From Curtobacterium sp. 9128 (GTDB taxonomy: Bacteria; Actinomycetota; Actinomycetes; Actinomycetales; Microbacteriaceae): a stretch of 64,000 bases of DNA. The translations under genes were made by a program, and so were the position numbers. Numbering within the stretch: the stretch's first letter is position 1; each line of letters starts with the position of its first letter. The stretch lies in contig NZ_LT576451.1 of assembly GCF_900086645.1 (NCBI RefSeq), forward strand, positions 3,038,001-3,102,000, in the 5' to 3' direction. Below the pieces are notes generated by a model. The model was not told where the DNA came from. It was given only the letters and a program-made list of their open reading frames with translations, and searched no databases. Of this stretch, positions 44,835 to 52,519 are shown piece after piece.

Positions 44835-45665
44835 TCATGCATACCGCAGGTGGGTGACGTCACCCACGGCGACGCCCCTCTCCGCGCCGTCTCGATCCCG
44901 GATCGTGATCCGGCCGTCGTCGTCGATGCCGGTCGCGTCGGCTTCCTCGGTGCTGCCGTCCGGCAGCTCGAGGCGCACCCGCGCGCCGATCGTGCCGCAG
45001 CCCGCGCGGACGTGCGACCGCACCGCCTCGGCAGCCACGCCGCCGGCGACCAGGGCGACCACGGCCTCCCGGACGCCCGACCAGAAGGCGGACAGGACCG
45101 CATCCGCCAGGTCGACCGCCTCGCCGGTCGCGCCCGCCACGGCGAGCGAGGTGGACGTCGGGGTCGGGAGCCGGTCGGCCGGGATGGTCAGGTTGACGCC
45201 GGCGCCGACGACGACGGAGCCGTCGGCGGCGACCTGGCAGAGGATGCCGCAGAGCTTCCTGCCGTCCACGAGCACGTCGTTCGGCCACTTCACGGTCGTC
45301 CTGGAGGACCGTCCTGACCCCGCCTCGCCGGTCCCGTCCTGCGCATCCGGCTCCAGGGCCGCGATCACCGCGTCCCGCATCGCTGCGCCGGCCACCAGGG
45401 GCAGCCAGCCGCGGTCACGGTCGGACAGCGCGGCACGGACGAGCACGCTCGCCGCGAGGGTCTCCCCGACCGGTGCCGACCACGAACGGTCGAGGCGTCC
45501 GCGGCCGGCGGTCTGGTCCAGCGTCACGATCGCGCTGCCGTCCGGCAGGTCGGACGCAGCAGCGAGCAGGTCCGCGTTGGTCGAACCGGTCGTGTCGCGG
45601 ACGTCGAGGACGGCACCCGCCCGGTCGAGTGCGGCGCGCGAGAGCGGGAGGACCGGTGTGGACAT
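44835..45665 (-). CDS. birA: Biotin--[acetyl-CoA-carboxylase] ligase
   Basis: The 276-residue protein attaches biotin to the carrier Lys of acyl-CoA carboxylase. The ligase domain shows TTGSTNADLL, QTAGRGRLDRSW (the GRGR biotinyl-AMP loop) and KWPNDVLVDGRKLCGIL, followed by a C-terminal SH3-like domain. The N-terminal helix-turn-helix of E. coli BirA is missing, so it should not be a repressor. It is divergent from accD, and its substrate, the AccA-type subunit, is at 53,379. Confidence 0.93.
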   Translation of the reverse strand: MSTPVLPLSRAALDRAGAVLDVRDTTGSTNADLLAAASDLPDGSAIVTLDQTAGRGRLDRSWSAPVGETLAASVLVRAALSDRDRGWLPLVAGAAMRDAVIAALEPDAQDGTGEAGSGRSSRTTVKWPNDVLVDGRKLCGILCQVAADGSVVVGAGVNLTIPADRLPTPTSTSLAVAGATGEAVDLADAVLSAFWSGVREAVVALVAGGVAAEAVRSHVRAGCGTIGARVRLELPDGSTEEADATGIDDDGRITIRDRDGAERGVAVGDVTHLRYA

Positions 45666-45672
45666 GCACGCA

Positions 45673-45678
45673 AATCTA
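45673..45678 (-). promoter_or_regulatory. -10 element predicting a leaderless birA mRNA
   Basis: TAGATT on the minus strand ends seven bases before the ATG at 45665, with no ribosome-binding site between them. Confidence 0.5.
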
Positions 45679-45727
45679 CGGGCAGGAACCGTGGAGGTCC
45701 TCCAACCGACGCCCGCCCCGCCGCCGG

Positions 45728-45733
45728 TAGGGT
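45728..45733 (+). promoter_or_regulatory. -10 element predicting a leaderless accD mRNA
   Basis: TAGGGT ends six bases before GTG 45740, so the transcript would start at the codon. This and the birA hexamer share a 74-bp divergent gap, meaning both directions may be leaderless. Confidence 0.5.
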
Positions 45734-45739
45734 GAGCGG

Positions 45740-47335
45740 GTGACTTCAGGAGACACCCCCGATCTCTCGACGACGGCAGGCCGGCTGGCCGACCTCCGCG
45801 AGCGGTACCACGAGGCCGTGACCGCTGCGGGCGAAGCAGCCATCGCGAAGCAGCACGCCAAGGGCAAGATGACGGCGCGCGAGCGCATCGAGCTGCTCCT
45901 CGACGAGAACTCGTTCGTCGAGCTCGACGAGTTCGTCCGGCACCGCACGCACGCCTTCGGCATGGAGTCGAAGCGGCCGTACGGCGACGCGGTCGTCACC
46001 GGACTCGGCACGATCCACGGACGACAGGTCGCGGTCTACGCGCAGGACTTCACCGTCTTCGGCGGCTCCCTCGGCGAGGTCGCCGGCGAGAAGATCGTCA
46101 AGGTCATGGAGCACGCACTGAAGACCGGCGTGCCGATCATCGGGATCCTCGACTCCGGCGGCGCCCGCATCCAGGAAGGCGTCGTCGCGCTCGGCAAGTA
46201 CGGCGAGATCTTCCGCCTCAACACGCAGGCGTCCGGCGTCATCCCCCAGATCTCGATCGTCATGGGCCCGGCGGCCGGCGGCGCGGTGTACTCCCCCGCA
46301 CTCACCGACTTCGTGATCATGGTCGACAAGACCAGCCACATGTTCGTCACCGGCCCCGACGTCATCAAGACCGTCACCGGCGAGGACGTCGGCTTCGAGG
46401 AGCTCGGCGGCGCACAGACCCACAACGCGGTCTCCGGTGTCGCGCACTACCTCGCCGACGACGAGAACGACGCGCTCGACTACGCGCGCTCGCTCATCGG
46501 GTTCCTGCCGGACAACAACCTGTCCGACGCACCCGCCTACGACCTGGCCCCCGAGCTCGAGACGACCGACGCCGACCGCGAACTCGACGTCGTCATCCCG
46601 GACTCCGCGAACCAGCCGTACGACGTCACGCAGATCATCGAGCACATCGTCGACGACGCCGACTTCCTCGAGGTGCAGCCGCTCTTCGCACCGAACATCC
46701 TCATCGGCTTCGGCCGGGTCGAGGGACGCACCGTCGGCATCATCGCGAACCAGCCGCAGGCCATGGCCGGCACGCTGAACATCGACGCCGGCGAGAAGGC
46801 GGCGCGCTTCGTGCGGTTCTGCGACGCGTTCGGGATCCCGATCCTGACGCTCGTCGACGTCCCCGGGTACCTGCCAGGCACCGACCAGGAGTGGACCGGC
46901 GTCATCCGACGCGGCGCGAAGCTCCTCTACGCGTACGCCGAGGCCACCGTCCCGCTCGTCACCGTCATCACGCGCAAGGCCTACGGCGGCGCGTACATCG
47001 TGATGGGCTCGAAGCAGCTCGGTGCCGACATCAACCTGGCGTGGCCGACCGCCGAGATCGCCGTGATGGGCGGTCAGGGTGCCGTGAACATCCTCTACCG
47101 GAGCGAGATCAAGCGCGCGGAAGAGGCGGGCGAGGACGTCGCAGCCGTACGCTCCCGCCTGGCCAACGAGTACACGTACAACGTGGCGTCGCCGTACCTC
47201 GCCGCCGAGCGCGGGGAGCTCGACGGCATCATCCAGCCGCATGCCACGCGCGTCTCGGTCATCAAGGCGCTGCGGGCGCTGCGCGGCAAGCGGGCATCAC
47301 TGCCGCCGAAGAAGCACGGGAACATTCCCCTCTGA
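45740..47335 (+). CDS. accD: Acyl-CoA carboxylase beta (carboxyltransferase) subunit
   Basis: The 531-residue protein transfers CO2 from carboxybiotin to acetyl- or propionyl-CoA. The crotonase-like N-half has [27 protein letters not shown] segments (acyl-CoA oxyanion site) and the C-half has [13 protein letters not shown] and [13 protein letters not shown] (carboxybiotin site), as in actinobacterial PccB/AccD5-type subunits. No zinc ribbon is present. It is followed by the epsilon subunit with a 1-bp overlap. Acyl-CoA preference cannot be read with certainty. Confidence 0.93.
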   Translation: MTSGDTPDLSTTAGRLADLRERYHEAVTAAGEAAIAKQHAKGKMTARERIELLLDENSFVELDEFVRHRTHAFGMESKRPYGDAVVTGLGTIHGRQVAVYAQDFTVFGGSLGEVAGEKIVKVMEHALKTGVPIIGILDSGGARIQEGVVALGKYGEIFRLNTQASGVIPQISIVMGPAAGGAVYSPALTDFVIMVDKTSHMFVTGPDVIKTVTGEDVGFEELGGAQTHNAVSGVAHYLADDENDALDYARSLIGFLPDNNLSDAPAYDLAPELETTDADRELDVVIPDSANQPYDVTQIIEHIVDDADFLEVQPLFAPNILIGFGRVEGRTVGIIANQPQAMAGTLNIDAGEKAARFVRFCDAFGIPILTLVDVPGYLPGTDQEWTGVIRRGAKLLYAYAEATVPLVTVITRKAYGGAYIVMGSKQLGADINLAWPTAEIAVMGGQGAVNILYRSEIKRAEEAGEDVAAVRSRLANEYTYNVASPYLAAERGELDGIIQPHATRVSVIKALRALRGKRASLPPKKHGNIPL

Positions 47336-47589
47336 TGGCGCGCCACGCAGCAGCCGTCCCCGCGGACGAACCGACTCCGGTCGCGGACGTCCACGTCGTC
47401 TCCGGCGAGCCGACGCCCGAGGAGCTCGCGGCGGTCATCGCCGTCCTGCAGCACCAGGCCGACGAAGCGGCGGCCGCTGGCCGTGCGCAGATCGAGGTGT
47501 CGCCGCGTGTCGGCTGGGAGACCTCCGCTCGTGGGCTCCGCGGCCCGCTGCCTCACGGTCCGGGTGCCTGGGCCCGTTCGCTGCGCTGA
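47335..47589 (+). CDS. accE: Acyl-CoA carboxylase epsilon subunit
   Basis: The 84-residue protein starts at ATG 47335, sharing one base with the accD stop codon (TGATG). The core VVSGEPTPEELAAVIAVLQ is the hallmark of AccE/PccE small subunits, which stabilise and activate the alpha-beta complex in actinobacteria. The remainder is Ala/Pro-rich, and a WARSLR end with W-x-x-S matches the family's usual C-terminus. Identification follows from motif and position. Confidence 0.88.
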   Translation: MARHAAAVPADEPTPVADVHVVSGEPTPEELAAVIAVLQHQADEAAAAGRAQIEVSPRVGWETSARGLRGPLPHGPGAWARSLR

Positions 47590-47691
47590 CGACCGAGCTG
47601 GGATGTACCCCTGGGATACCGGACGGTATGCGCGTTGCAGGGTGCACTTCCCGGTCGGTCTCCCCTCGTGCGGGGGACACGTGTCGCTCGA

Positions 47692-47721
47692 GGGGGACCG
47701 GAAAGGGCGTGTTTGTCCCCC
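47692..47721 (+). terminator. GGGGGAC/GTCCCCC inverted repeat
   Basis: A 7-bp stem (47692-47698 with 47715-47721) around 16 nt. A second GGGGGAC at 47672-47678 and a GACACGTGTC palindrome (47676-47685) lie just upstream. It is about 100 bases past accE and may end that operon, or it may be a regulatory site for the downstream promoter. Confidence 0.4.
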
Positions 47722-47731
47722 ATAATGATGA

Positions 47732-47760
47732 CTGACACGATGCGTACTTCCGGGCATAGT
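47732..47760 (+). promoter_or_regulatory. Sigma-70-type promoter in the accE downstream gap
   Basis: CTGACA (47732-47737) and CATAGT (47755-47760) are separated by exactly 17 bp, the best-spaced -35/-10 pair I found in the window. The predicted start is near 47767. No coding frame follows; the transcript would run into three hairpins and a terminator. Confidence 0.6.
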
Positions 47761-47766
47761 TACTGG

Positions 47767-47908
47767 TGTTCGGTGTACGAAGTACATCGCCGGACGGTGG
47801 CCGACTAGGGTACGAAGCCACTGTCCGCTGCGAGCCAGGGCGATATTCGGGTTGTCGCTCTGCCTCGGGTCGTGAACGGGCCGGTCGGGTTTCCTGACCG
47901 GCCCGTTC
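47767..47908 (+). ncRNA. Candidate structured small RNA of about 140 nt
   Basis: Between a promoter and a terminator lie three hairpins. The first, 47771-47789, has 8 bp and a GAA loop. The second, 47791-47827, has an 11-bp stem (47791-47801 with 47817-47827) and a 15-nt loop. The third, 47831-47867, has stems of four and eight pairs split by a mismatch. Each stem contains a G-U pair that would become an A-C mismatch in the opposite strand, favouring transcription from the plus strand. No start codon with a ribosome site is present. It does not look like 6S, SRP RNA, tmRNA or RNase P RNA. The role is unknown. Confidence 0.6.
47874..47908 (+). terminator. Strong 13-bp terminator hairpin
   Basis: GAACGGGCCGGTC (47874-47886) and its exact complement (47896-47908) enclose a 9-nt loop. 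It ends the candidate small RNA. A short CCCC follows and no T-tract; the same stem could work on the minus strand. Confidence 0.75.
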
Positions 47909-47989
47909 CCCGTTTCCGGGCGTGCTGCCACGTGCCGGGCGCTGCCGACCCGGAACGACAGACTCGCTGTCGTACGACGACGACGCTGT

Positions 47990-48048
47990 CGCTCGTTGCG
48001 GACGCAACGAGCGCCGACACCGCACCACGTGCGGTGGTCGCGACCACC
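47990..48048. repeat. Two perfect inverted repeats
   Basis: An 11-bp stem with a GA spacer (47990-48000 with 48003-48013) is followed by a 16-bp perfect palindrome GGTGGTCG/CGACCACC (48033-48048). Both are in non-coding DNA downstream of the minus-strand membrane protein gene. Confidence 0.7.
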
Positions 48049-48051
48049 CAT

Positions 48052-48095
48052 CGGACGGGAGGCTCGTGGCGGCGCCGCCACGGGCCTCCCGTCCG
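48052..48095. repeat. 44-bp palindromic element, copy A
   Basis: The outer 11 bp (CGGACGGGAGG and CCTCCCGTCCG) pair exactly and the inner halves continue the stem to 22 pairs with one G-T. The same outer arms at the same 44-bp length occur inside maf (52,922). The hairpin lies 28 bases past the stop codon of the minus-strand gene at 48,124 and may terminate it. Confidence 0.8.
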
Positions 48096-48123
48096 GCGCG
48101 GAGCGCGTCCAGGGCCGCCCCGG

Positions 48124-49176
48124 CTACGCGCGCTCGTGCCGCGGGATCTCGAGCCAGAGCGCGACCGAGTCGTCCTCGTCGCCGTCATCGTCGTCATCGT
48201 GGGCCGTGCCCAGCGCCGCCGACTCGCTCGCCGCGACGTCGAGCCGCAGGCCGACCACCGTCACCGCAGCGCCCGACCCCTCCGGTACCGTCCGGACGAT
48301 CACGTTGTCCGCGTCCCACGCCTGCCGGAGCGCGTCTGCGAGCTGTGCGTGGATGCGCCGGACGTCGTCGGCCTCGAGCTCGTCGAGACCACCGTCGTCG
48401 TGCAACTGGACGACCGCACCGCGGCGACGGAGGCGCATGACCTCCTCGCGGACGTCGTCGGAGAGCAGGGACCTGCCGCGGATCTCGTCGCGGATGGCCT
48501 GCTCGAGGTGCAGGCACTCGGTGCGCTCGGCGTCGGTGAGGTCCCCGCACGAGTCGATGATGCGTTGCAACATCGGCAGCGCCATCCGCGTCGTCTGGCT
48601 GAGTCGGAACTGCCGCTCGAACACGTGGGCGTCCTGCGCCGCCTGCCAGTCGGCGGTCTCCTGCTCGGCGCGGATGAAGTCACGGGTGGTGCGGGTCGCG
48701 CGGTTCATCACGAAGTTGAAGATCGTCGCGATGGCGACCCAGACGACGCTGCCGAGCACGCCGAGCGCACCCAGCGCGTCGGGTCCCGCCCACGCGACCG
48801 TGTACATCACGAGGAACGACACCCCGACCCATGCGAACACGATCCGCTGTCGCACGGCGACGATCACCATGAGCGTCCCGACGGCCGCGATCCACCACGT
48901 GCCGAACCCCGGCGTCGCGCCGGCCTCGGCCCCCGGCGCCGCGACGACCGGCATCATGACCGCCGTGGCGAGCGAGAAGCAGGCGACCCACACCGGCAGG
49001 ACGGCACCCTTGGCGAACAGCGCCGCGCCGGTCGCTGCGGCGTACAGCGCCATGCACGCGAGCACCGCGCCGACGTCGTCGACACGGAACAGCGTCGTCG
49101 AGGCGAGGAGCAGGTGGTAGAGCGAGAACAGCGCGGCGAGACCGATCGCCACGCCGGCGGGGATCGAGATCTTCAC
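48124..49176 (-). CDS. Kinase-like membrane protein lacking clear ATP-binding boxes
   Basis: The 350-residue protein starts at GTG 49176, overlapping the upstream stop codon, with GGAGG four bases upstream. Five to six membrane spans (residues 5-160) are followed by a helical region (FERQFRLSQTTRMALPML and LHLEQAIRDEIRGRSLL) and a segment with RGAVVQLHDDGGLDELE that resembles a degenerate kinase-type domain. The G boxes of histidine kinases are not evident, and the tail holds an Asp-rich stretch. It follows a sensor kinase and a response regulator and may modulate them. No family name is certain. Confidence 0.55.
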   Translation of the reverse strand: MKISIPAGVAIGLAALFSLYHLLLASTTLFRVDDVGAVLACMALYAAATGAALFAKGAVLPVWVACFSLATAVMMPVVAAPGAEAGATPGFGTWWIAAVGTLMVIVAVRQRIVFAWVGVSFLVMYTVAWAGPDALGALGVLGSVVWVAIATIFNFVMNRATRTTRDFIRAEQETADWQAAQDAHVFERQFRLSQTTRMALPMLQRIIDSCGDLTDAERTECLHLEQAIRDEIRGRSLLSDDVREEVMRLRRRGAVVQLHDDGGLDELEADDVRRIHAQLADALRQAWDADNVIVRTVPEGSGAAVTVVGLRLDVAASESAALGTAHDDDDDGDEDDSVALWLEIPRHERA

Positions 49177-50438
49177 GACGCCTCCGCCCGGTCCACTGGT
49201 CGGGCGGGCCACGTCAGCACCACGCGGGTCCCTGCTCCGGGTGCCGTGTGGATCTCGGCGATCCCGTCGGCAGCGGCGACGCGTTCGATGATCGACCGTC
49301 GGACGCCGAGACGACCGGCAGGGATCGCATCGGCGTCGAACCCGGTCCCGTCGTCCCCGACCTCCACGCGCACCACGCCGGAGGCCGACACGTCGACGCT
49401 GACCCAGCGTTCGACGCCGTCCCCGGCGTGCTGCACGCTGTTCACCGCTGCCTGGATCGCCGCCGACGCCAACGCGTCCGCGGCGGGTGCTGGCGCGTTG
49501 TGCATGCCGAACGGCCCGCCCCGGACCGCCACCGGGGCGGCGAGTGCGGACACCGCAGCACCGATGCGCGCGTGCAGCTCTGCGAGCGGCACCGGTGGCA
49601 CCTCACGCGGCCCGTCGGACGCCGCCGCGAGGTGGTCGATCGCGTTCCGCGCCATCCTGCTGGCGAGCGTCTTCGCCTCGAGCGTGTCCGCACGTGCGGC
49701 CGAGAGCAGCGTGGTGAGGACGCTGTCGTGCACGATCGCGTCGACCTGCACACGCTCGACCTCGGTCGCGTGCTCCCGGATCGCGTGCGAGTACCGGCGC
49801 ACGGCGGTCGCCTGGGCCGAGTCGACGGCGGCCGCCGCCCGGCGGAGCACCACCGCGAGCACGAGCGTGACGATGCCGAGGATCGTCGTGTAGACGCCGT
49901 CGAGGAGCGCCCGGGTCAGTCCGACCTCGCCGCCGGCGGGCGTCAGGCGGATGACGATGTACACGATCGGGACGAGCGCGTTGTAGACGGTCGCCCGCCA
50001 CGGCGCGAAGCCCATCGCGGCCGCCGTCGTCCCGACGTTGCAGAACCACCACGGCCACGGCACCTGCCCGGCCGGCAGATCGTCGCGGAGCGTCAGCGGC
50101 CACGTCACGAGCGCGACGAAGAACACGAGCGCGCACAGGATCTGCGCGGGCTGCGCGAACCGCTGCACCAACGCCGAGACGCCCACGAAGACGAACGATG
50201 CGGCGACCGCGACCACGACGACCGGACCCCAGAGCGGGTCGAGCACCGGGAGCTGGTGCACGACCGCCGGCGCGTCGACGACGCCGAGCCCGACCGCCGC
50301 GAGGGCGAGCAGGATCGCGAACGCGCGCTCCGTCGACGCCTGCGTGATCCTCGCCCGCACACCGCGGGACGGGTCGGTCCCGAACGGCGCGACGTCGGCC
50401 GTCAGCGGCGCCCGGGTGCCGTCAGCGCCCGTCGACAT
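49173..50438 (-). CDS. Membrane sensor histidine kinase (NarL/DesK type)
   Basis: The protein has 421 residues from ATG 50438, which overlaps the regulator gene by 17 bp. Five to six membrane spans (about 35-200) precede a HisKA_3-like helix with the phosphoacceptor His near residue 237 (AIVHDSVLTTLL). An ATPase domain follows with an N box (QAAVNSVQHAGDG), VGDDGTGFDADAI and GAGTRVVLTWPA. It probably phosphorylates the LuxR-type regulator. The signal is unknown; no large extracytoplasmic sensor domain is present, so a membrane or intramembrane cue is likely. Confidence 0.85.
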   Translation of the reverse strand: MSTGADGTRAPLTADVAPFGTDPSRGVRARITQASTERAFAILLALAAVGLGVVDAPAVVHQLPVLDPLWGPVVVVAVAASFVFVGVSALVQRFAQPAQILCALVFFVALVTWPLTLRDDLPAGQVPWPWWFCNVGTTAAAMGFAPWRATVYNALVPIVYIVIRLTPAGGEVGLTRALLDGVYTTILGIVTLVLAVVLRRAAAAVDSAQATAVRRYSHAIREHATEVERVQVDAIVHDSVLTTLLSAARADTLEAKTLASRMARNAIDHLAAASDGPREVPPVPLAELHARIGAAVSALAAPVAVRGGPFGMHNAPAPAADALASAAIQAAVNSVQHAGDGVERWVSVDVSASGVVRVEVGDDGTGFDADAIPAGRLGVRRSIIERVAAADGIAEIHTAPGAGTRVVLTWPARPVDRAEAS

Positions 50439-51138
50439 CCGGGTCGATGCCGGAGTCGAGCCCCGGCAGGATGCCGTCCTCGACCGCACGGCGGAGCAGG
50501 TCCACCTTCGTCGGGGCCGGACGGCCGACCTCGACGTACTTCACACGGATCCGGTCGAGGTACTCGCGCGCGGTCGAGTACCCGATGCCGAGCTGCTGCG
50601 CCGCGAGCTTGAGGGGCAGACCGGATGCGTAGAGATGGAGGATCTCGCGCTCACGACGGCCGAGCTGCGCCTTCGCGAAGTCGCGGTCGGCGTCGATCGC
50701 GCTCGCCCACTCGAGGTTGTTGAGGACGTCGCCCCGAGCAACGGTGGCGACGGCGGCCATCACGGTCTTCGTCGCGGACGACTTCGGGATGACCCCGGCA
50801 GCCCCTGCCGCCAGTGCCTCACGGACGTTCGCGACGCGGTCGGCGATGCTGTGCACGAGGACGGCCGAACCGGTCCCCTGCACGCCCTTGACGTTCTCCG
50901 TCACGGTCGAACCGTCGCCGAGCGACAGGTCCAGGACGACGACGTCCACCTCTCGCCCCTCGAGGTTCGCGATGTACTCGGGCACGCTCGCTGCGGTGAG
51001 GACGACCTCGAACCCCTCGTTCTGGCATGCGGCCTGGATGCCGAGCCGGACGGATTCGTGGTCGTCGACGATCGCGACGCGGACCGGCCTCGTGGTGAGT
51101 CCGGTCGTCCCTGTGGTGGTGGTCGATTCTGCTGGCAC
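50422..51138 (-). CDS. LuxR/NarL-type response regulator
   Basis: The protein has 238 residues from GTG 51138, chosen because AGAGGT lies five bases upstream; the frame is open to 51192. The receiver has Asp25-Asp26 (VAIVDDHESVRLG), the phosphoacceptor near Asp70 (VVLDLSLGDG) and a PKS Lys (GVIPKSSATK). A helix-turn-helix follows (REREILHLYASGLPLKLAAQ and YSTAREYLDRIRVKY). It pairs with the kinase directly downstream. Target genes are unknown. Confidence 0.88.
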   Translation of the reverse strand: MPAESTTTTGTTGLTTRPVRVAIVDDHESVRLGIQAACQNEGFEVVLTAASVPEYIANLEGREVDVVVLDLSLGDGSTVTENVKGVQGTGSAVLVHSIADRVANVREALAAGAAGVIPKSSATKTVMAAVATVARGDVLNNLEWASAIDADRDFAKAQLGRREREILHLYASGLPLKLAAQQLGIGYSTAREYLDRIRVKYVEVGRPAPTKVDLLRRAVEDGILPGLDSGIDPDVDGR

Positions 51139-51245
51139 GGTGACCTCTCGTTCCGACGGGCCCGGCCCCTGAAACCGGGTTGCCATCAGCAACCAAGGAT
51201 ACCCAGGTCCGTCTCAGGTTCAGGTCTCGCCACACACAGTGTGCG

Positions 51246-52505
51246 CTATGCGATCGGCACCAGGCGCGCGACGGCCTCCATGTGGTGCGTGTGGGGGAAC
51301 AGGTCGAACGCACGCAGCGCCTCGAGGCGGTACCCGAGGTCGGCGAACGTGGCGACGTCCCGCGCGAGTGCGACCGGGTCGCAGGCGACGTAGACGACCT
51401 GCGCGGGCTGCAGTGCGGCGATCTGCACCACGACCTCGCGCCCGGCGCCGGCGCGCGGCGGGTCGAGCACGACCGTCCCGGCACGGAAGCGCTGCTTCTC
51501 GGCCGCGGACGCCGTCGACGTGGTGCGCGACAGCCAGCGGTCGACCCGACCGGTCTCCGCGCGGGCCCCGATCCACTCGGCGAGGTTCTCCTGCGCGTGC
51601 TCGGTCGCGCGCGGGGCGCTCTCGACGCTCGTGATGCGCGCCTTGGGTCCGACGAGGTCGCCGAGTGCCGCGGCGAGCAGGCCGACACCGCCGTAGAGGT
51701 CGAGGTGGGTGCCCTCCGGGTCGAGCCGGTCACGGTCGACGAGGTCCTGCACGGCAGCCGTCAGCACCTCGGCGGCGCGGTGGTGCACCTGCCAGAAGCC
51801 GTTGTCGTCGACCTGGAACGTCCGCTCCCCCACGACCTCGGTCACGATCGTCGGCTTCTGCTCGTCGATGACGAGGCGCGCACCGTCGGAGCTGCTCGGT
51901 GCGAGGACGTCGACGACCGATGCCCCGGGCATCGCCGCCCGGCCGATCGGCGCGCTCTCCTGCACGGCAGCGGTGGCCAGGGGCAGCGAGGAGACCTGCA
52001 CGACGTCGTGCGAACGCGCGGCGAACGGCCCGGCCGTGCCCTCCTCGTCGACGTGCAACCGGACGCGGGTGCGCCACCCGAGACCGTTCGCCTCGTCGTC
52101 ACCGGGAGCCGGCTCGACGACCACGTCGTGCCCGAGCGCCTCGGCCAGGTCCATGTGCGCGAAGCGGGAGAAGGAGTCGACGAGCACGTCGTGCTTCAGG
52201 GTGCGCTGGTGGGAGAGGGCGATGTGCCCGAACTCCGCGCCGCCCGGGCGGACGGCGGGGTCGCGATCGAGGCCGGCTTCGGGCCAGACGTGGTCGACGC
52301 GGTGCTCGCTCGGGGTGACGACGCTGACGGTGTCCGCGCGCCAGAACGACTTCTTCCGGTCCTCGGTCACCCGCGCGACGACACGCTCGCCCGGGATCGC
52401 GTCCGAGACGAACACCACGCGCCCCTCGTGCCGTGCCACCGAGATGCCGCCGTGGGCGATCCCGGTGACGTCGAGTTCGAGCAGCGTTCCGACGGATTCA
52501 CCCAT
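51246..52505 (-). CDS. TrmA/RumA-type class I SAM-dependent RNA (uracil-5-)methyltransferase
   Basis: The 419-residue protein starts at ATG 52505; a longer frame to 52643 antisenses maf. A TRAM domain (1-60) is followed by the methyltransferase fold with DLYGGVGLLA (SAM site, about residue 272), VVLDPPRAGAGREV, ACDPVALARD with the nucleophilic Cys near 374, and HTHHMEAV with the general base Glu near 410. The iron-sulphur Cys cluster of RumA is missing from the N-terminal half. Whether rRNA or tRNA is modified is not clear. It is divergent from maf, 14 bases away. Confidence 0.85.
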   Translation of the reverse strand: MGESVGTLLELDVTGIAHGGISVARHEGRVVFVSDAIPGERVVARVTEDRKKSFWRADTVSVVTPSEHRVDHVWPEAGLDRDPAVRPGGAEFGHIALSHQRTLKHDVLVDSFSRFAHMDLAEALGHDVVVEPAPGDDEANGLGWRTRVRLHVDEEGTAGPFAARSHDVVQVSSLPLATAAVQESAPIGRAAMPGASVVDVLAPSSSDGARLVIDEQKPTIVTEVVGERTFQVDDNGFWQVHHRAAEVLTAAVQDLVDRDRLDPEGTHLDLYGGVGLLAAALGDLVGPKARITSVESAPRATEHAQENLAEWIGARAETGRVDRWLSRTTSTASAAEKQRFRAGTVVLDPPRAGAGREVVVQIAALQPAQVVYVACDPVALARDVATFADLGYRLEALRAFDLFPHTHHMEAVARLVPIA

Positions 52506-52519
52506 GGTTCGATGTTCCC

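Noticed and set aside
46891..47334. An N-terminal extension of AccE
   Set aside because: It lies in a second frame of accD; ATG 47335 gives the normal length for the epsilon subunit.
47590..47731. A small protein gene in the accE downstream gap
   Set aside because: Open frames here have no ribosome site, Arg/Pro-rich composition and no conserved pattern; the sequence shows inverted repeats instead.
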